From Cyanobacteria bacterium UBA2855 (GTDB lineage Bacteria; Cyanobacteriota; Vampirovibrionia; Gastranaerophilales; Gastranaerophilaceae), in assembly GCA_002350725.1 (NCBI GenBank), contig DEFJ01000006.1, forward strand, positions 1-43,648: 43,648 nt of DNA. The letters run 5' to 3'. Shown piece after piece: positions 1 through 8,334 of the stretch (the stretch's first letter is position 1; each line of letters begins with the position of its first letter). Both the position numbers and the translations under genes were made by a program. Under the pieces are notes generated by a model. The model worked only from the letters and a program-made list of their open reading frames with translations. It ran no database searches and was not told where the DNA came from.

Positions 1-28
1 CCTGCTCTACCGACTGAGCTATCGCGGC
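1..28 (-). tRNA. tRNA gene, 5' half only, truncated by window edge
   Basis: Read on the minus strand, bases 28 to 1 give a 7-nt acceptor strand GCCGCGA, the U8/A9 linker TA, a D-stem GCTC, D-loop AGTCGGTA, the returning D-stem GAGC, and then the start of the anticodon stem. This is the canonical first third of a bacterial tRNA. The anticodon lies beyond the window, so the amino acid cannot be assigned; the acceptor and D-arm resemble tRNA-Phe or tRNA-Lys types, but that is only a guess. Confidence 0.85.
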
Positions 29-101
29 AAATTTTTTAATTTGTAGTGACTCTCTCAAGCCACATTTTCTATACTACGTGCTAAAAATCTAAAGTCAAGA
101 T

Positions 102-527
102 TTATTTCACACCAAATATATCTGTTGGTAAACCTCTATGTAGAGTCTTAGGCAGATATTCGCCAACAGCTCTTTTTATGCCTTTTACAAAACCGGAAGC
201 TGCAGCGTTTACGGTTTTGCCCAAAACATATCCTACAAGTCCCATTCCTATAATAGGATTTGTGAATGAAAATAATGCCAAACCCGCAAGAGGGGTAACA
301 TCTTTTCCTCTAACGTGAGTTATTGCATGTCCGAAACCCAATGCTGCACCTGTGATTATCCCTACGCTTCGACCGTGTCCATTACTTAAAGCTCGCCTTT
401 GTCCAAGGAATTTGCCATGTTTATAATGTTGGCTATAGTAATTTTTTGTTTGAGATAAGTCGCGTTTTATATAGTCTGACAACGGACTTATTTTTGATTT
501 TATATATGGGTAAATTTTAATTGACAT
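102..527 (-). CDS. small glycine-rich membrane protein, function unknown
   Basis: About 141 residues, not recognised as a known family. The N-terminal 55 residues are basic and aromatic (many K, Y, R). They are followed by two glycine/alanine-rich hydrophobic stretches, roughly residues 55-72 and 80-108, that could form a membrane hairpin or associate with a membrane. No signal peptide is visible. The frame stays open upstream to 593, but the ATG at 527 is preceded by a purine-rich site (AGGGAT, about 8 nt upstream), and a good promoter at 565-593 would place the transcript start near 558, so 527 is the better start. It is transcribed divergently from the PLP enzyme at 655 through a back-to-back promoter. 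Confidence 0.6.
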   Translation of the reverse strand: MSIKIYPYIKSKISPLSDYIKRDLSQTKNYYSQHYKHGKFLGQRRALSNGHGRSVGIITGAALGFGHAITHVRGKDVTPLAGLALFSFTNPIIGMGLVGYVLGKTVNAAASGFVKGIKRAVGEYLPKTLHRGLPTDIFGVK

Positions 528-564
528 ATTTTCTATCCCTATCCAAAATGTATATTTTGTAATA

Positions 565-593
565 ATTGTAGTAAATACACTTTTAAATGTCAA
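565..593 (-). promoter_or_regulatory. sigma-70 promoter for the minus-strand gene at 102-527
   Basis: On the minus strand TTGACA (593-588) is separated by exactly 17 nt from TACAAT (570-565). The expected transcript start is near 558, leaving a 5' leader of about 30 nt that carries the AGGGAT ribosome-binding site. Confidence 0.6.
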
Positions 594-595
594 TA

Positions 596-624
596 TTGAC
601 CTGTCGATTTATTTAAAATATATT
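596..624 (+). promoter_or_regulatory. sigma-70 promoter for the PLP enzyme at 655
   Basis: TTGACC (596-601), 17-nt spacer, TATATT (619-624). It lies back to back with the minus-strand promoter; the two -35 boxes form a perfect 12-bp palindrome GTCAATATTGAC at 589-600. Confidence 0.6.
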
Positions 625-654
625 AATGTTAAGATTTATACTATAGAGGATTTT

Positions 655-1896
655 ATGAATAGCATTGAAATTATAGAAAAAGCTGAAGAAAGTTTAGTTG
701 AACAATTTAAGACGGTAGAAAAAATTCGTGATTATAATCAGGAAAAGGTCTTGCAGGCTTTTATTGACAATAGAGTAGCGCCAGAACATTTTTATACAGT
801 ATCCGGATATGGACATGATGATTTAGGACGAGAGGTTTTGGATAATGTTTTTGCTCAGGTATTCAAGACAGAAAAGGCTTTGGTAAGAATTCATTTTGCA
901 TCCGGCACTCATACTCTGGCTTGTGTTTTGTTTGGTAATTTGCGCTACGGAGATAAATTGGTGTCTGTTGTAGGTGCTCCATATGATACAATGCAAGAAG
1001 TAATTGGAACAATGGGCGATGAAGAAACGAGAAGAGCATCTTTAATCGGTAACGGGGTTTTGTATGAAGAAGTTCCGCTAAAATCTGACATGTCCGTAGA
1101 TTATGACGGAATAAAAAATAAAATAGATTCTTCTGTTACGATGGTATTAATTCAGCGTTCAAAAGGGTATTCAACAAGAAAATCTCTTACAGTTGATGAA
1201 ATTGGAGAAATTTGCAAAATCGTAAAGGACAAAAATCCAAATTGTATTTGTTTTGTTGATAACTGTTACGGTGAATTTGTTGAAGATAAAGAGCCAACAG
1301 AAGTTGGAGCAGATTTAATCGGGGGGTCATTAATAAAAAATCCCGGAGGCGGAATTGTGGAAGCCGGAGGTTATATTGCAGGTAAAGAAATATATGTAGA
1401 ACGTGCGGCATCAAGACTTACTGCTCCCGGAATAGGCTCTGAAGGCGGTGCTATGTTCAATCAACACAGATTAATCTTCCAAGGATTATTTATGGCTCCG
1501 TCAGTTGTTTCAGACGCCGTAAAGGGTGCTATTTTGGCTTCAAAAATTTTTGATGAAATCGGTTATGATTCATCTCCTAAGTATTATGAAAAGCGTACAG
1601 ATATTATTCAAAATATAACCTTTGGAAATCCTGAACATTTAGAAGAATTTTGCAGAACAATTCAATCGTTATCTCCGATAAACGGTTATGTGACCCCAAT
1701 TCCTGAGCATATTCCGGGTTACGAAGATGAAGTTATCATGGCGGGCGGCACTTTTATTGAGGGCTCTACAATTGAATTGTCAGCAGACGGTCCTATGAGA
1801 GAACCATACGTTGCTTACATGCAGGGCGGTCTGAATTATTCTCATGTAAAAATTGCGTTAAGAAAGTTTTTAGAGAAACTTCACATCGAAAAATGA
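655..1896 (+). CDS. methionine gamma-lyase family / aluminium-resistance-type PLP protein
   Basis: 413 residues, the usual length for the cystathionine beta-lyase-like family annotated as methionine gamma-lyase or aluminium resistance protein, a fold type I PLP enzyme group common in cyanobacteria and Firmicutes. The PLP lysine is probably Lys228 in the motif GSLIKNPGGG. Upstream are FVDNCYGEF, which supplies the conserved Asp and Tyr of the cofactor pocket, and SGTHTL near residue 83, which would bind the PLP phosphate. The C-terminal part has GGTFIEGSTIELS, typical of this family. The ATG at 655 has a GAGG ribosome-binding site and its own promoter. The real substrate is uncertain; a sulfur amino acid lyase is inferred from the family name only. 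Confidence 0.9.
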   Translation: MNSIEIIEKAEESLVEQFKTVEKIRDYNQEKVLQAFIDNRVAPEHFYTVSGYGHDDLGREVLDNVFAQVFKTEKALVRIHFASGTHTLACVLFGNLRYGDKLVSVVGAPYDTMQEVIGTMGDEETRRASLIGNGVLYEEVPLKSDMSVDYDGIKNKIDSSVTMVLIQRSKGYSTRKSLTVDEIGEICKIVKDKNPNCICFVDNCYGEFVEDKEPTEVGADLIGGSLIKNPGGGIVEAGGYIAGKEIYVERAASRLTAPGIGSEGGAMFNQHRLIFQGLFMAPSVVSDAVKGAILASKIFDEIGYDSSPKYYEKRTDIIQNITFGNPEHLEEFCRTIQSLSPINGYVTPIPEHIPGYEDEVIMAGGTFIEGSTIELSADGPMREPYVAYMQGGLNYSHVKIALRKFLEKLHIEK

Positions 1897-1968
1897 TGTA
1901 AAAATGGTTGCAAATTTATGCTTTTGGGTAATTGTATTAACTTATGTAAAGTTGCAATTAGCCATATA

Positions 1969-1999
1969 TAACTAATTCTTAAGTATTAGTTACTTTTTT
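1969..1999 (+). terminator. probable AT-rich intrinsic terminator
   Basis: An 8-bp stem TAACTAAT/ATTAGTTA (1969-1976 with 1985-1992), 8-nt loop, then CTTTTTT. The stem is weak because it is AT-rich, but its position after the PLP enzyme gene fits. The rest of the 205-bp gap before the next gene holds a possible -10 (TATAAC at 2045-2050) without a convincing -35. Confidence 0.45.
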
Positions 2000-2101
2000 A
2001 CAATCAAACACTTTTAAAAGTTAAAAAAGTATGTTATCATATTGTATAACCCCTCTATGGGTGGTAAAGTTTGTATGTAGTAAAAGAAGAAAGGGTATAC
2101 T

Positions 2102-3793
2102 ATGTCACTACCTAATGTAGCATATTTTTCAATGGAGATAGCAATAGATCAATCATTAAAGACATATTCGGGAGGTTTAGGATTCTTAGCCGGTTCGCAT
2201 ATGCTTTCTGCGGGATACTTGCAAATGCCAATGGTCGGCGTAACGATGCTGTGGTCATATGGATATTATGATCAACGTATTGCACATGATGGTCAAGTTG
2301 AAGTTGCATATATCAGAAAATATTATGACTTTTTAACTGATACTAATTTATCAACAGAGGTTGATATCTTTGGAGAAAAAGTAAAAGTAAAAGCATATCT
2401 TGTAAAACCTGAATTGTTCGGGACATGTCCTGTTTACCTTTTGACAACAGATATTGAAGGTAACAGTGATTGGGCGAGAAGCATTTCTCATAAATTATAT
2501 GACGGTAATGAAAAAATCAGAATTGCTCAGGAAACAGTTCTTGGTGTTGCCGGAGTAAGAATATTGCAAGCTGCAAAATATAATTTTGACGTTATTCACA
2601 TGAACGAAGGTCACGCTCTTCCTGCCGCATTTGAATTGTTAAGACAATACAATGGCGATTTGGATGAGGTAAAACGTCATACAGTATTTACAACTCATAC
2701 TCCTGTTGCTGCTGGTAACGAAGTTCATTGGGTTGATACATTGATGGAAGGCGGATTTTTCTCAGGCGCAAGCAGAGAAACGGCAGTATCTCTTGGTGGA
2801 GAAAACTTCTCATTAACGGTTGCAGCATTAAGAATGAGCAGATTAGCTAATGCGGTATCTCAGCTTCACGGTCTTGTATCAAACAAAATGTGGGAATGGG
2901 TTGAAGGAAGATGCCCAATCAGAGCTATTACAAATGCTGTAAATCTTCACTATTGGCAGGATGACAGAATTAAGTTTGCAAAGACTCCTCAAGAATTACT
3001 TGATGTAAAACGTCAAATGAAGGTTGAATTGTTTGATTACGTTGCAAATGTTGCGGGTAAGAGATTTAATCCGGATGTATTGACTATTACTTGGGCAAGA
3101 AGATTTGCTGATTATAAACGTGCATGGTTAATTCTGATGGATAAAGACAGAATTACAAAATTGCTTGATGAAGATAAAGTTCAAATTATCTTTGCAGGTA
3201 AATTCCATCCGGATGATGTAATGGGTAAAGAGATGTTCAATAAATTATTGAACAGATCTCACAGCATGCACAATGTTGTTGTCCTTCCGGGCTATGAATT
3301 ACAATTGTCAGGCATGTTGAAACGTGGTTCTGATATTTGGTTAAATACTCCGTTGAGACCGTTTGAGGCTTCCGGTACTTCCGGTATGTCAGCTAATATG
3401 AACGGAACTCTTCACCTTTCTATTTTTGACGGATGGACAGTTGAAGGTACATTCCACGGTATTAACGGTTATACTGTAGAATATCCTGAACTGGATGCTG
3501 AAATGCCTTGGGAAGAAAGACATTGGAAAGATCATGAATGCGTAATGAATATAATTGAGAAAGAAATTATTCCTACATATTATGACAATAAAGAAGAATG
3601 GGCACGTTTGATGCGCCAAGCTATCAGAACATCTGAAGCTTACTTCAATTCAGATCGTATGGTAATTGAATATTACAACAGATTGTATCAGCCGATAGCT
3701 CACAATGATTCAACTGCAGGTGAAGAAAGAAAAGAAATGAAAATATCTGAAGCACCTACATTTGATGCTTGGACATTCTCAAATATTAAGTAA
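2102..3793 (+). CDS. GT35 alpha-glucan phosphorylase homologue lacking the PLP lysine
   Basis: 563 residues, corresponding to the core of the short alpha-glucan phosphorylase family (TIGR02094-like). The N-terminus has the family signature AYFSMEIAIDQSLKTYSGGL, the middle has ITWARRFADYKR and FAGKFHPDD, and the C-terminal region has EASGTSGM followed by MNG. In working phosphorylases the residue after GTSGM or GTGNM is the lysine that binds pyridoxal phosphate; here the codon at 3389-3391 is TCA, giving Ser430. The rest of the active-site scaffold looks intact. Because the family uses the PLP phosphate in catalysis, ordinary phosphorolysis is doubtful, and a different glycosyl transfer or a regulatory role is possible. 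The start is supported by AGAAAGGG upstream. It is a single gene with a strong terminator behind it. Confidence 0.85.
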   Translation: MSLPNVAYFSMEIAIDQSLKTYSGGLGFLAGSHMLSAGYLQMPMVGVTMLWSYGYYDQRIAHDGQVEVAYIRKYYDFLTDTNLSTEVDIFGEKVKVKAYLVKPELFGTCPVYLLTTDIEGNSDWARSISHKLYDGNEKIRIAQETVLGVAGVRILQAAKYNFDVIHMNEGHALPAAFELLRQYNGDLDEVKRHTVFTTHTPVAAGNEVHWVDTLMEGGFFSGASRETAVSLGGENFSLTVAALRMSRLANAVSQLHGLVSNKMWEWVEGRCPIRAITNAVNLHYWQDDRIKFAKTPQELLDVKRQMKVELFDYVANVAGKRFNPDVLTITWARRFADYKRAWLILMDKDRITKLLDEDKVQIIFAGKFHPDDVMGKEMFNKLLNRSHSMHNVVVLPGYELQLSGMLKRGSDIWLNTPLRPFEASGTSGMSANMNGTLHLSIFDGWTVEGTFHGINGYTVEYPELDAEMPWEERHWKDHECVMNIIEKEIIPTYYDNKEEWARLMRQAIRTSEAYFNSDRMVIEYYNRLYQPIAHNDSTAGEERKEMKISEAPTFDAWTFSNIK

Positions 3794-3817
3794 AAACAAA
3801 AACATTGAATAAACACG

Positions 3818-3852
3818 AAGAACCCGATAAAATTTGTATCGGGTTCTTTTTT
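3818..3852 (+). terminator. strong intrinsic terminator of the phosphorylase homologue
   Basis: An 11-bp stem AGAACCCGATA/TATCGGGTTCT (3819-3829 with 3837-3847), 7-nt loop, followed by a run of T. It lies between convergent genes. Confidence 0.9.
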
Positions 3853-3866
3853 GTATATAGTAAAAT

Positions 3867-4805
3867 TTAAACTTTTTCCGGTAATTCTTTTAAAGTTTCA
3901 ATATATTTAACAGCGTAAACAGCGGCGATTGCTCCGTCGGCGGTTGCTGTTATAACTTGTCTTAGAGGTGTTGTTCTTACGTCCCCTACGGCATAAATCC
4001 CTTCTACTGAAGTTTTCATTGTGTTATCTGTTATAATAAATCCTTTTGCATCCTGTTCCAGTTGTCCGTTAAATAATTCTACATTTGGTGTAATCCCGAT
4101 ATATGGAAAAATTCCGTTTATATGTAATTCCGATAAATTATTTGTTTTTACGTTTCTTATAACAGTACTGTTAACTAAATCTGAACCTTTTATCTCTTCA
4201 ACAACGGAGTCCCAAATAAATTCTATTTTTGGATTTTTAAATGCTCGTTCTTGTACAATTTTGTCTGCTCTAAGTTCATTACGTCTGTGTATAATGTATA
4301 CTTTAGATGCGAATTTTGTAAGGTACATACCTTCTTCAACTGCGGCATTACCTCCTCCGACAACTGCAACAGTTTTGTCCTTATAAAAAGCTCCGTCACA
4401 TACTGCACAGTAGCTTACTCCTCGACCTAAAAACTCCTTTTCTCCTTTAACACCGAGTTTCATAGGCTGAGCGCCTGTTGCAATAATTATTGTTTGGGCT
4501 TTAAATGTTGCATCAAGTGTTGAGACAGTCTTATTTTTTAAATCAACTGTTTGAATTTCTTGCATAGGAAATTTTTGAACTCCAAATTTATCAGCGTGCT
4601 CTTCAAATTTCTCCATTAAATCATAGCCGCCAACAGTTTGATAGCTTGGAAAATTTTCTAATTCAAGATAATTTGAAGGTTGACCTCCAAACATATTTAT
4701 ATCTATTATGGCTGTAGAAACAGCGCCGCGACTTGCGTATATTCCTGCTGATAAGCCGGCAGGTCCGCCGCCCAATATAATCGTATCAAACTCGTAGTTT
4801 TGCAT
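3867..4805 (-). CDS. trxB: thioredoxin-disulfide reductase
   Basis: 312 residues, the normal length for low-molecular-weight TrxB. The FAD-binding motif GGGPAG is at residues 12-17, the redox-active pair CAVCDG at 133-138, the NADPH-binding GGGNA at 150-154, and HRRNELR (173-179) matches the HRRxxxR phosphate-binding signature of NADPH-dependent enzymes rather than ferredoxin-type ones. GIYAVGD near the C-terminus completes the FAD site. The enzyme reduces cytoplasmic thioredoxin with NADPH. The ATG has a good site (GAGGA). That site overlaps the end region of the upstream secreted-protein gene, 11 bp away, so the two are probably cotranscribed and perhaps translationally coupled. Confidence 0.97.
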   Translation of the reverse strand: MQNYEFDTIILGGGPAGLSAGIYASRGAVSTAIIDINMFGGQPSNYLELENFPSYQTVGGYDLMEKFEEHADKFGVQKFPMQEIQTVDLKNKTVSTLDATFKAQTIIIATGAQPMKLGVKGEKEFLGRGVSYCAVCDGAFYKDKTVAVVGGGNAAVEEGMYLTKFASKVYIIHRRNELRADKIVQERAFKNPKIEFIWDSVVEEIKGSDLVNSTVIRNVKTNNLSELHINGIFPYIGITPNVELFNGQLEQDAKGFIITDNTMKTSVEGIYAVGDVRTTPLRQVITATADGAIAAVYAVKYIETLKELPEKV

Positions 4806-4816
4806 ATTATCCTCTT

Positions 4817-5335
4817 TTAATTCTCTAATACACTCTTTCCTGAAATCTTATCCCCTTTTAGTGAATAAACAGCGTTTCTTTCTTTTAGTAATGAGCCGTC
4901 TTTTGAGGAATAAGATTTTATGCTTAGGTAATTTTTCCCCGTAAATTTATTTCCGATTAATGTAATTTCAACTGTATCCGTTAATCTCTGATTGTTGTTT
5001 TCTTCTTCATGTGTAAACCTCACAGTATTGTTTTGAACATATTCAACAGTAACCGAAGCTGAGACTCCTGTTGCCAAGCTCCATAAATTTAAGACGTTAC
5101 CTGTTTTGGATAAGTTCCATAAAACAACATCAAAAGTTTTAAAAGTATCGGGACTGTCGGTATGGTCAATATTTGATACAACTCTCCAGACTCCCATTAA
5201 ATCTGTAGGTATTCGTTCTGTTAACTCAATACCTGCAGAAAGAGTCTTTGGCGAATTATTTTCTGCCATTACGCAGTCTCCGCTTAGTAAAAATAAAAAG
5301 AATACTATAAGAATGCTTTTAACAAAATTTTTCAT
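4817..5335 (-). CDS. secreted protein of unknown function, upstream of trxB
   Basis: 172 residues. The N-terminus is a clear signal peptide: a lysine-containing start, a hydrophobic core around residues 7-18, and a likely cleavage after VMA near residue 24. A cysteine precedes that point (SGDC), but an Asp just before it makes a lipobox unlikely. The mature part is beta-rich, with alternating hydrophobic and polar residues (VVSNIDHTD, NVLNLWSLATG, ITLIGNKFTGKNY), resembling small lipocalin-like or beta-barrel secreted domains; this is a fold impression only. It is first in an operon with trxB, 11 bp apart. The -10 box is 8 bp from the start codon, so the mRNA leader would be almost absent. 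Confidence 0.75.
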   Translation of the reverse strand: MKNFVKSILIVFFLFLLSGDCVMAENNSPKTLSAGIELTERIPTDLMGVWRVVSNIDHTDSPDTFKTFDVVLWNLSKTGNVLNLWSLATGVSASVTVEYVQNNTVRFTHEEENNNQRLTDTVEITLIGNKFTGKNYLSIKSYSSKDGSLLKERNAVYSLKGDKISGKSVLEN

Positions 5336-5343
5336 ACCTGATA

Positions 5344-5373
5344 ATTATATAATGAATTTGCAAAAAAATGCAA
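5344..5373 (-). promoter_or_regulatory. promoter of the secreted-protein/trxB operon
   Basis: On the minus strand TTGCAT (5373-5368), 18-nt spacer, perfect TATAAT (5349-5344). Only 8 nt separate the -10 box from the ATG at 5335, which predicts a transcript starting at or next to the start codon. Confidence 0.5.
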
Positions 5374-5398
5374 TTAACTTTTTTATTTAACTCTTTCG

Positions 5399-5407
5399 TG
5401 CTAGTAT
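5399..5407 (+). promoter_or_regulatory. extended -10 promoter for tsaE
   Basis: TGCTAGTAT forms an extended -10 element 18 nt upstream of the tsaE start; no good -35 is visible. The same TGn spacing recurs at other promoters in the window (6569, mutS, mnmE). Confidence 0.4.
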
Positions 5408-5425
5408 AGGTACAGAGGAAATATA

Positions 5426-5893
5426 ATGGAATATCAAAAAATTTGTAAAACATTAGAGGATACAAAATTTTTAGCCCAAAGGTTTGCAAAACTAGTTGCC
5501 GATAACGGTTGTTTTGTAAACTTATACGGTGAAATTGGTGCGGGGAAAACGGCTTTTGTAAAACTTGTTGCACAAGCTCTTGATGTTAAAGAAAGAGTAA
5601 CATCTCCAAGTTTTGTTATTTTAAATGAGTACCATAGCGGACTTATTCCTATGTATCATTTTGATCTGTACAGGCTGGAAAATGAGGGTGTAAAAACAAT
5701 TATTGATGAGTTAAGGGAATACTCTGAAGGCAGACAATTAACATTCGTTGAATGGGCAGAATTTTCTCAGGATGAGATTCCGTTTCGGCATTTAAAAATT
5801 GATGTAAAATACGACGATGATGACTCAAGAATTTATAAATTTATTTCTAACGATAAAGATACAGATAAAATTGTAGAGGGATTAAAAGAATGA
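5426..5893 (+). CDS. tsaE: tRNA t6A biosynthesis ATPase TsaE
   Basis: 155 residues, the standard length. The P-loop GEIGAGKT is at residues 35-42; VTSPSFVILNEY and the YHFDLYRLE block that follows are family hallmarks, as is FVEWAE near residue 110. TsaE is the ATPase that turns over the TsaB-TsaD complex during threonylcarbamoyladenosine formation at position 37 of ANN-decoding tRNAs. The ATG has a strong AGAGGAA site. The gene overlaps tsaB by 4 nt (ATGA), so the two partners are translationally coupled. Confidence 0.96.
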   Translation: MEYQKICKTLEDTKFLAQRFAKLVADNGCFVNLYGEIGAGKTAFVKLVAQALDVKERVTSPSFVILNEYHSGLIPMYHFDLYRLENEGVKTIIDELREYSEGRQLTFVEWAEFSQDEIPFRHLKIDVKYDDDDSRIYKFISNDKDTDKIVEGLKE

Positions 5894-6498
5894 ATATACT
5901 TGCCTTTGATACCTGTTTAGATAAAATGTACGTTACCTTAGCGATTGATGGAGAGGTAAAAGAGTCTAGAATAGTTTTAAACCACGATGAAAAATATCAT
6001 TCTGCATTTTTGATTTCTACAATAAAAGATGTTTTGAAAAAGAACAATATAAAACCTGAGGATATTGATTTAATTGCAACAAATATAGGTCCGGGAAGTT
6101 TTACAGGGATAAGAGCTTGTACTACGGTTGCAAGAGTTATGGCTCAACAATTAAGTTGTAAATGTATTGGAATATCTTCTCTTGAAATACTTTCTAAAAT
6201 AACCGGTGAAAAAAGTTGTCCTGTTGCATTGGATGCAAGAAAGAACAAGGCATATTTTTATTTTGAAAATGAAATAAAAGGTGCTGTCGATATAGAAGAA
6301 GTAAAAGCTCTTTTAAAAGGAAAACAATTTATTACCGATAATAAGTTGCAGCAGATTATTGGGGGTAACTCTTATCAGGAAACTGAGGCAAAGTTGGGGG
6401 ATATCCTTGCTAAATTAGCATATGAAAAATATGAAAATTGTGATTGCGATTGGCGAAAATTAAAACCTCTTTATATTCAGCCGCCGCCTATGGGGTAA
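5890..6498 (+). CDS. tsaB: tRNA t6A biosynthesis dimerisation protein TsaB
   Basis: 202 residues, slightly short of the E. coli protein but normal for this family. The N-terminus ILAFDTCLDKMYVTLA is the actin/ASKHA-type beta hairpin, and IGPGSFTGIRACTTVARVMA is the signature block shared with TsaD. TsaB is catalytically inactive itself and scaffolds TsaD and TsaE. It overlaps the end of tsaE. Where TsaD is encoded cannot be seen from this window. A strong promoter just downstream shows that the following gene is a separate unit. Confidence 0.95.
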   Translation: MNILAFDTCLDKMYVTLAIDGEVKESRIVLNHDEKYHSAFLISTIKDVLKKNNIKPEDIDLIATNIGPGSFTGIRACTTVARVMAQQLSCKCIGISSLEILSKITGEKSCPVALDARKNKAYFYFENEIKGAVDIEEVKALLKGKQFITDNKLQQIIGGNSYQETEAKLGDILAKLAYEKYENCDCDWRKLKPLYIQPPPMG

Positions 6499-6515
6499 TG
6501 ACTCTGTGTAAATCC

Positions 6516-6544
6516 TTGCAAATAGCTGAAATAAATGCTATAAT
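6516..6544 (+). promoter_or_regulatory. strong promoter for the M49-like hydrolase
   Basis: TTGCAA (6516-6521), 17-nt spacer, TATAAT (6539-6544) with an extended -10 TG (TGCTATAAT). Predicted start near 6551. Confidence 0.75.
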
Positions 6545-6568
6545 GCCCTTGTGAAAAGGAGCTTTATA

Positions 6569-8284
6569 ATGAAATATACACTCAATTTATCTATGGATGA
6601 GTTAGAAAAAAGAACTCATAAAGATTATTTAATGACTAAAAAATTTTTGAAAGCCGATGCCCCTGAATATTTAGCTTTAGCTGAAGGCGATAAAGATGCT
6701 TTAAAACATCTTGTTCGAGCTGCAAATATTTTAGAAAAAATAAATATGATTTTGGATAATCCTCATAATTTACCTTTTAAGGAATTTCTTGAAACAGAGA
6801 TATCAAAAGGTAATAAACAGGCGGAGTTAACAAAAATTCTTTTTGATGCCCAAAAGGGTATAACTGCAATAGATACCATGTCTGAACCGATATTTCTTGC
6901 AAGAGAAGTCGGCGGATATTTAGGAAAAGGTGTTTACCCTATAGATTTGTCGGTTGAAGAATTCCATAAAATTTTAACCAAAATGTTAAATGAAGGTAAA
7001 GTTGAGCAGGTTAAAAATATTTTGACTCAGCGCTCGTTTGTTGAACGTGACGGAGATGAGTTAATAGGTATTGATTATATCGATAAATTTAAAGATGACT
7101 TTGCTAAGATGGCTGAAGAGCTGGAAAAAGCAAGCGAAGTTTCTACAAATGCAGATTTTAACGAGTATTTAAAACTTCAGGCAAAGGCTCTAAGAACGGC
7201 AGACCCTATGCTGGATGCTTACGCAGATAAAAAATGGGCGACATTACAAGATACTCCGCTTGAATTTACTATTACAAGAGAGAATTATGCGGATGAAATG
7301 ACAGGCACTGTTATCGAAAACGCAGAATTAAAAGCTCTTTTGGATAAATATGAAATTTCGCCGATACCAAAAGATTTTTTGGGCGGTCGTGTAGGAATTA
7401 TAAACAAAAAGGGAACGGATGCTCTAATGGCAATAAAGCAGTATCTCCCTACATTAGCAAAAAACATGCCTTTTTCGGATGAATATGAGCAGAATATCAA
7501 ACCGGATGAGGACAGTAAGCAGACAATGGTTGATGTCGATATGGTGACGGCAACGGGTGATGTCGGGCAATATCGCGGCGGGATTACGTTAGCTGAAAAC
7601 TTACCGAACGATGATAAATTATCACTTACAATCGGCGGCGGACGCAGAAATGTTTATCATAGACAAATCAGATTTATCAGTGATATGAAAAAACTTCAGG
7701 AAAGATTAGATGCAATTTTGGATAAAGAGCAACATAAGTATTATTTTGATGAAGCAGACCATTGGTTTACAATCGGGCATGAGAATGCGCATTCTCTGGG
7801 ACCCAAAACCGGTTCTGAAAGATTAGGCAAATACCGAAATATAATTGAAGAAAACAAAGCCGATATGGGTTCTTTAGCTTTTGTTGATTTGTTGACGGAA
7901 TTAGGAATGTATACTCAAGAGCAGCGCTTACAAATTATTGTAACAACTATTACCGATAATTTCTTAAAAACAAAGCCTACTTTATCTCAGGCTCATAGGG
8001 TTCGTACCGTTATGCAGAATAAATATTTTGCAGAGCGTGGCGCATACGATATTATAGATGGCAAAATCCACGTAAATATTGATAAAGTTGTACCTATTGC
8101 AAAAGAAATGCTGTCTGAAATTGTTAGAATACAGATTGATGGCGATTTTGAAAAAGCAGAAAAATATATAAACGATAATTTTGTCTGGACAGACAATATG
8201 GAGCTGATAGGGCAAAAGCTTCAAAAAATAAGCAAAACGCTTAATGGCAGATTAGAAACTGAATTGGCTGATAAATTAAGCTGA
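6569..8284 (+). CDS. M49-like (dipeptidyl-peptidase III-related) zinc hydrolase
   Basis: 571 residues from the ATG at 6569, which has an AAAAGGAG site 7 nt upstream; the GTG at 6551 would coincide with the predicted transcript start and is rejected. The zinc site is HENAH (His404, Glu405, His408) followed by SLGP, with the third ligand probably in EENKAD (427-432). This HExxH-x-LGP plus ExKAD pattern matches the bacterial relatives of peptidase family M49, where classical DPP III has HEXXGH. It has no signal peptide and is therefore likely cytoplasmic. The N-terminal half is helical and acidic, without a recognisable extra domain. Substrate unknown; a peptidase or a zinc hydrolase is inferred from the motif. 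It ends in a strong hairpin terminator. Confidence 0.8.
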   Translation: MKYTLNLSMDELEKRTHKDYLMTKKFLKADAPEYLALAEGDKDALKHLVRAANILEKINMILDNPHNLPFKEFLETEISKGNKQAELTKILFDAQKGITAIDTMSEPIFLAREVGGYLGKGVYPIDLSVEEFHKILTKMLNEGKVEQVKNILTQRSFVERDGDELIGIDYIDKFKDDFAKMAEELEKASEVSTNADFNEYLKLQAKALRTADPMLDAYADKKWATLQDTPLEFTITRENYADEMTGTVIENAELKALLDKYEISPIPKDFLGGRVGIINKKGTDALMAIKQYLPTLAKNMPFSDEYEQNIKPDEDSKQTMVDVDMVTATGDVGQYRGGITLAENLPNDDKLSLTIGGGRRNVYHRQIRFISDMKKLQERLDAILDKEQHKYYFDEADHWFTIGHENAHSLGPKTGSERLGKYRNIIEENKADMGSLAFVDLLTELGMYTQEQRLQIIVTTITDNFLKTKPTLSQAHRVRTVMQNKYFAERGAYDIIDGKIHVNIDKVVPIAKEMLSEIVRIQIDGDFEKAEKYINDNFVWTDNMELIGQKLQKISKTLNGRLETELADKLS

Positions 8285-8305
8285 TAAATTTAATTATAAT
8301 ATTAG

Positions 8306-8334
8306 AAGGTGTGCAAATTTTTGCACACCTTTTT
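8306..8334 (+). terminator. intrinsic terminator after the M49-like gene
   Basis: An 11-bp stem AAGGTGTGCAA/TTGCACACCTT (8306-8316 with 8321-8331), 4-nt loop, then T residues. The stop codon of the convergent gene lies directly at its edge; the T-run favours plus-strand termination. Confidence 0.9.

Noticed and set aside
2000..2101. Possible riboswitch in the leader of the phosphorylase homologue
   Set aside because: Only short inverted repeats (CTTTTAAAAG, GTTAT/ATAAC) are seen; nothing matches a known aptamer and the leader is too short.
4817..5335. Lipoprotein call for the secreted protein
   Set aside because: The cysteine is preceded by Asp (SGDC), not a lipobox residue set; VMA followed by EN is a better signal peptidase I site.
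6551..6568. GTG start for the M49-like hydrolase at 6551
   Set aside because: It coincides with the predicted transcription start and lies upstream of the perfect AAAAGGAG site that serves the ATG at 6569.
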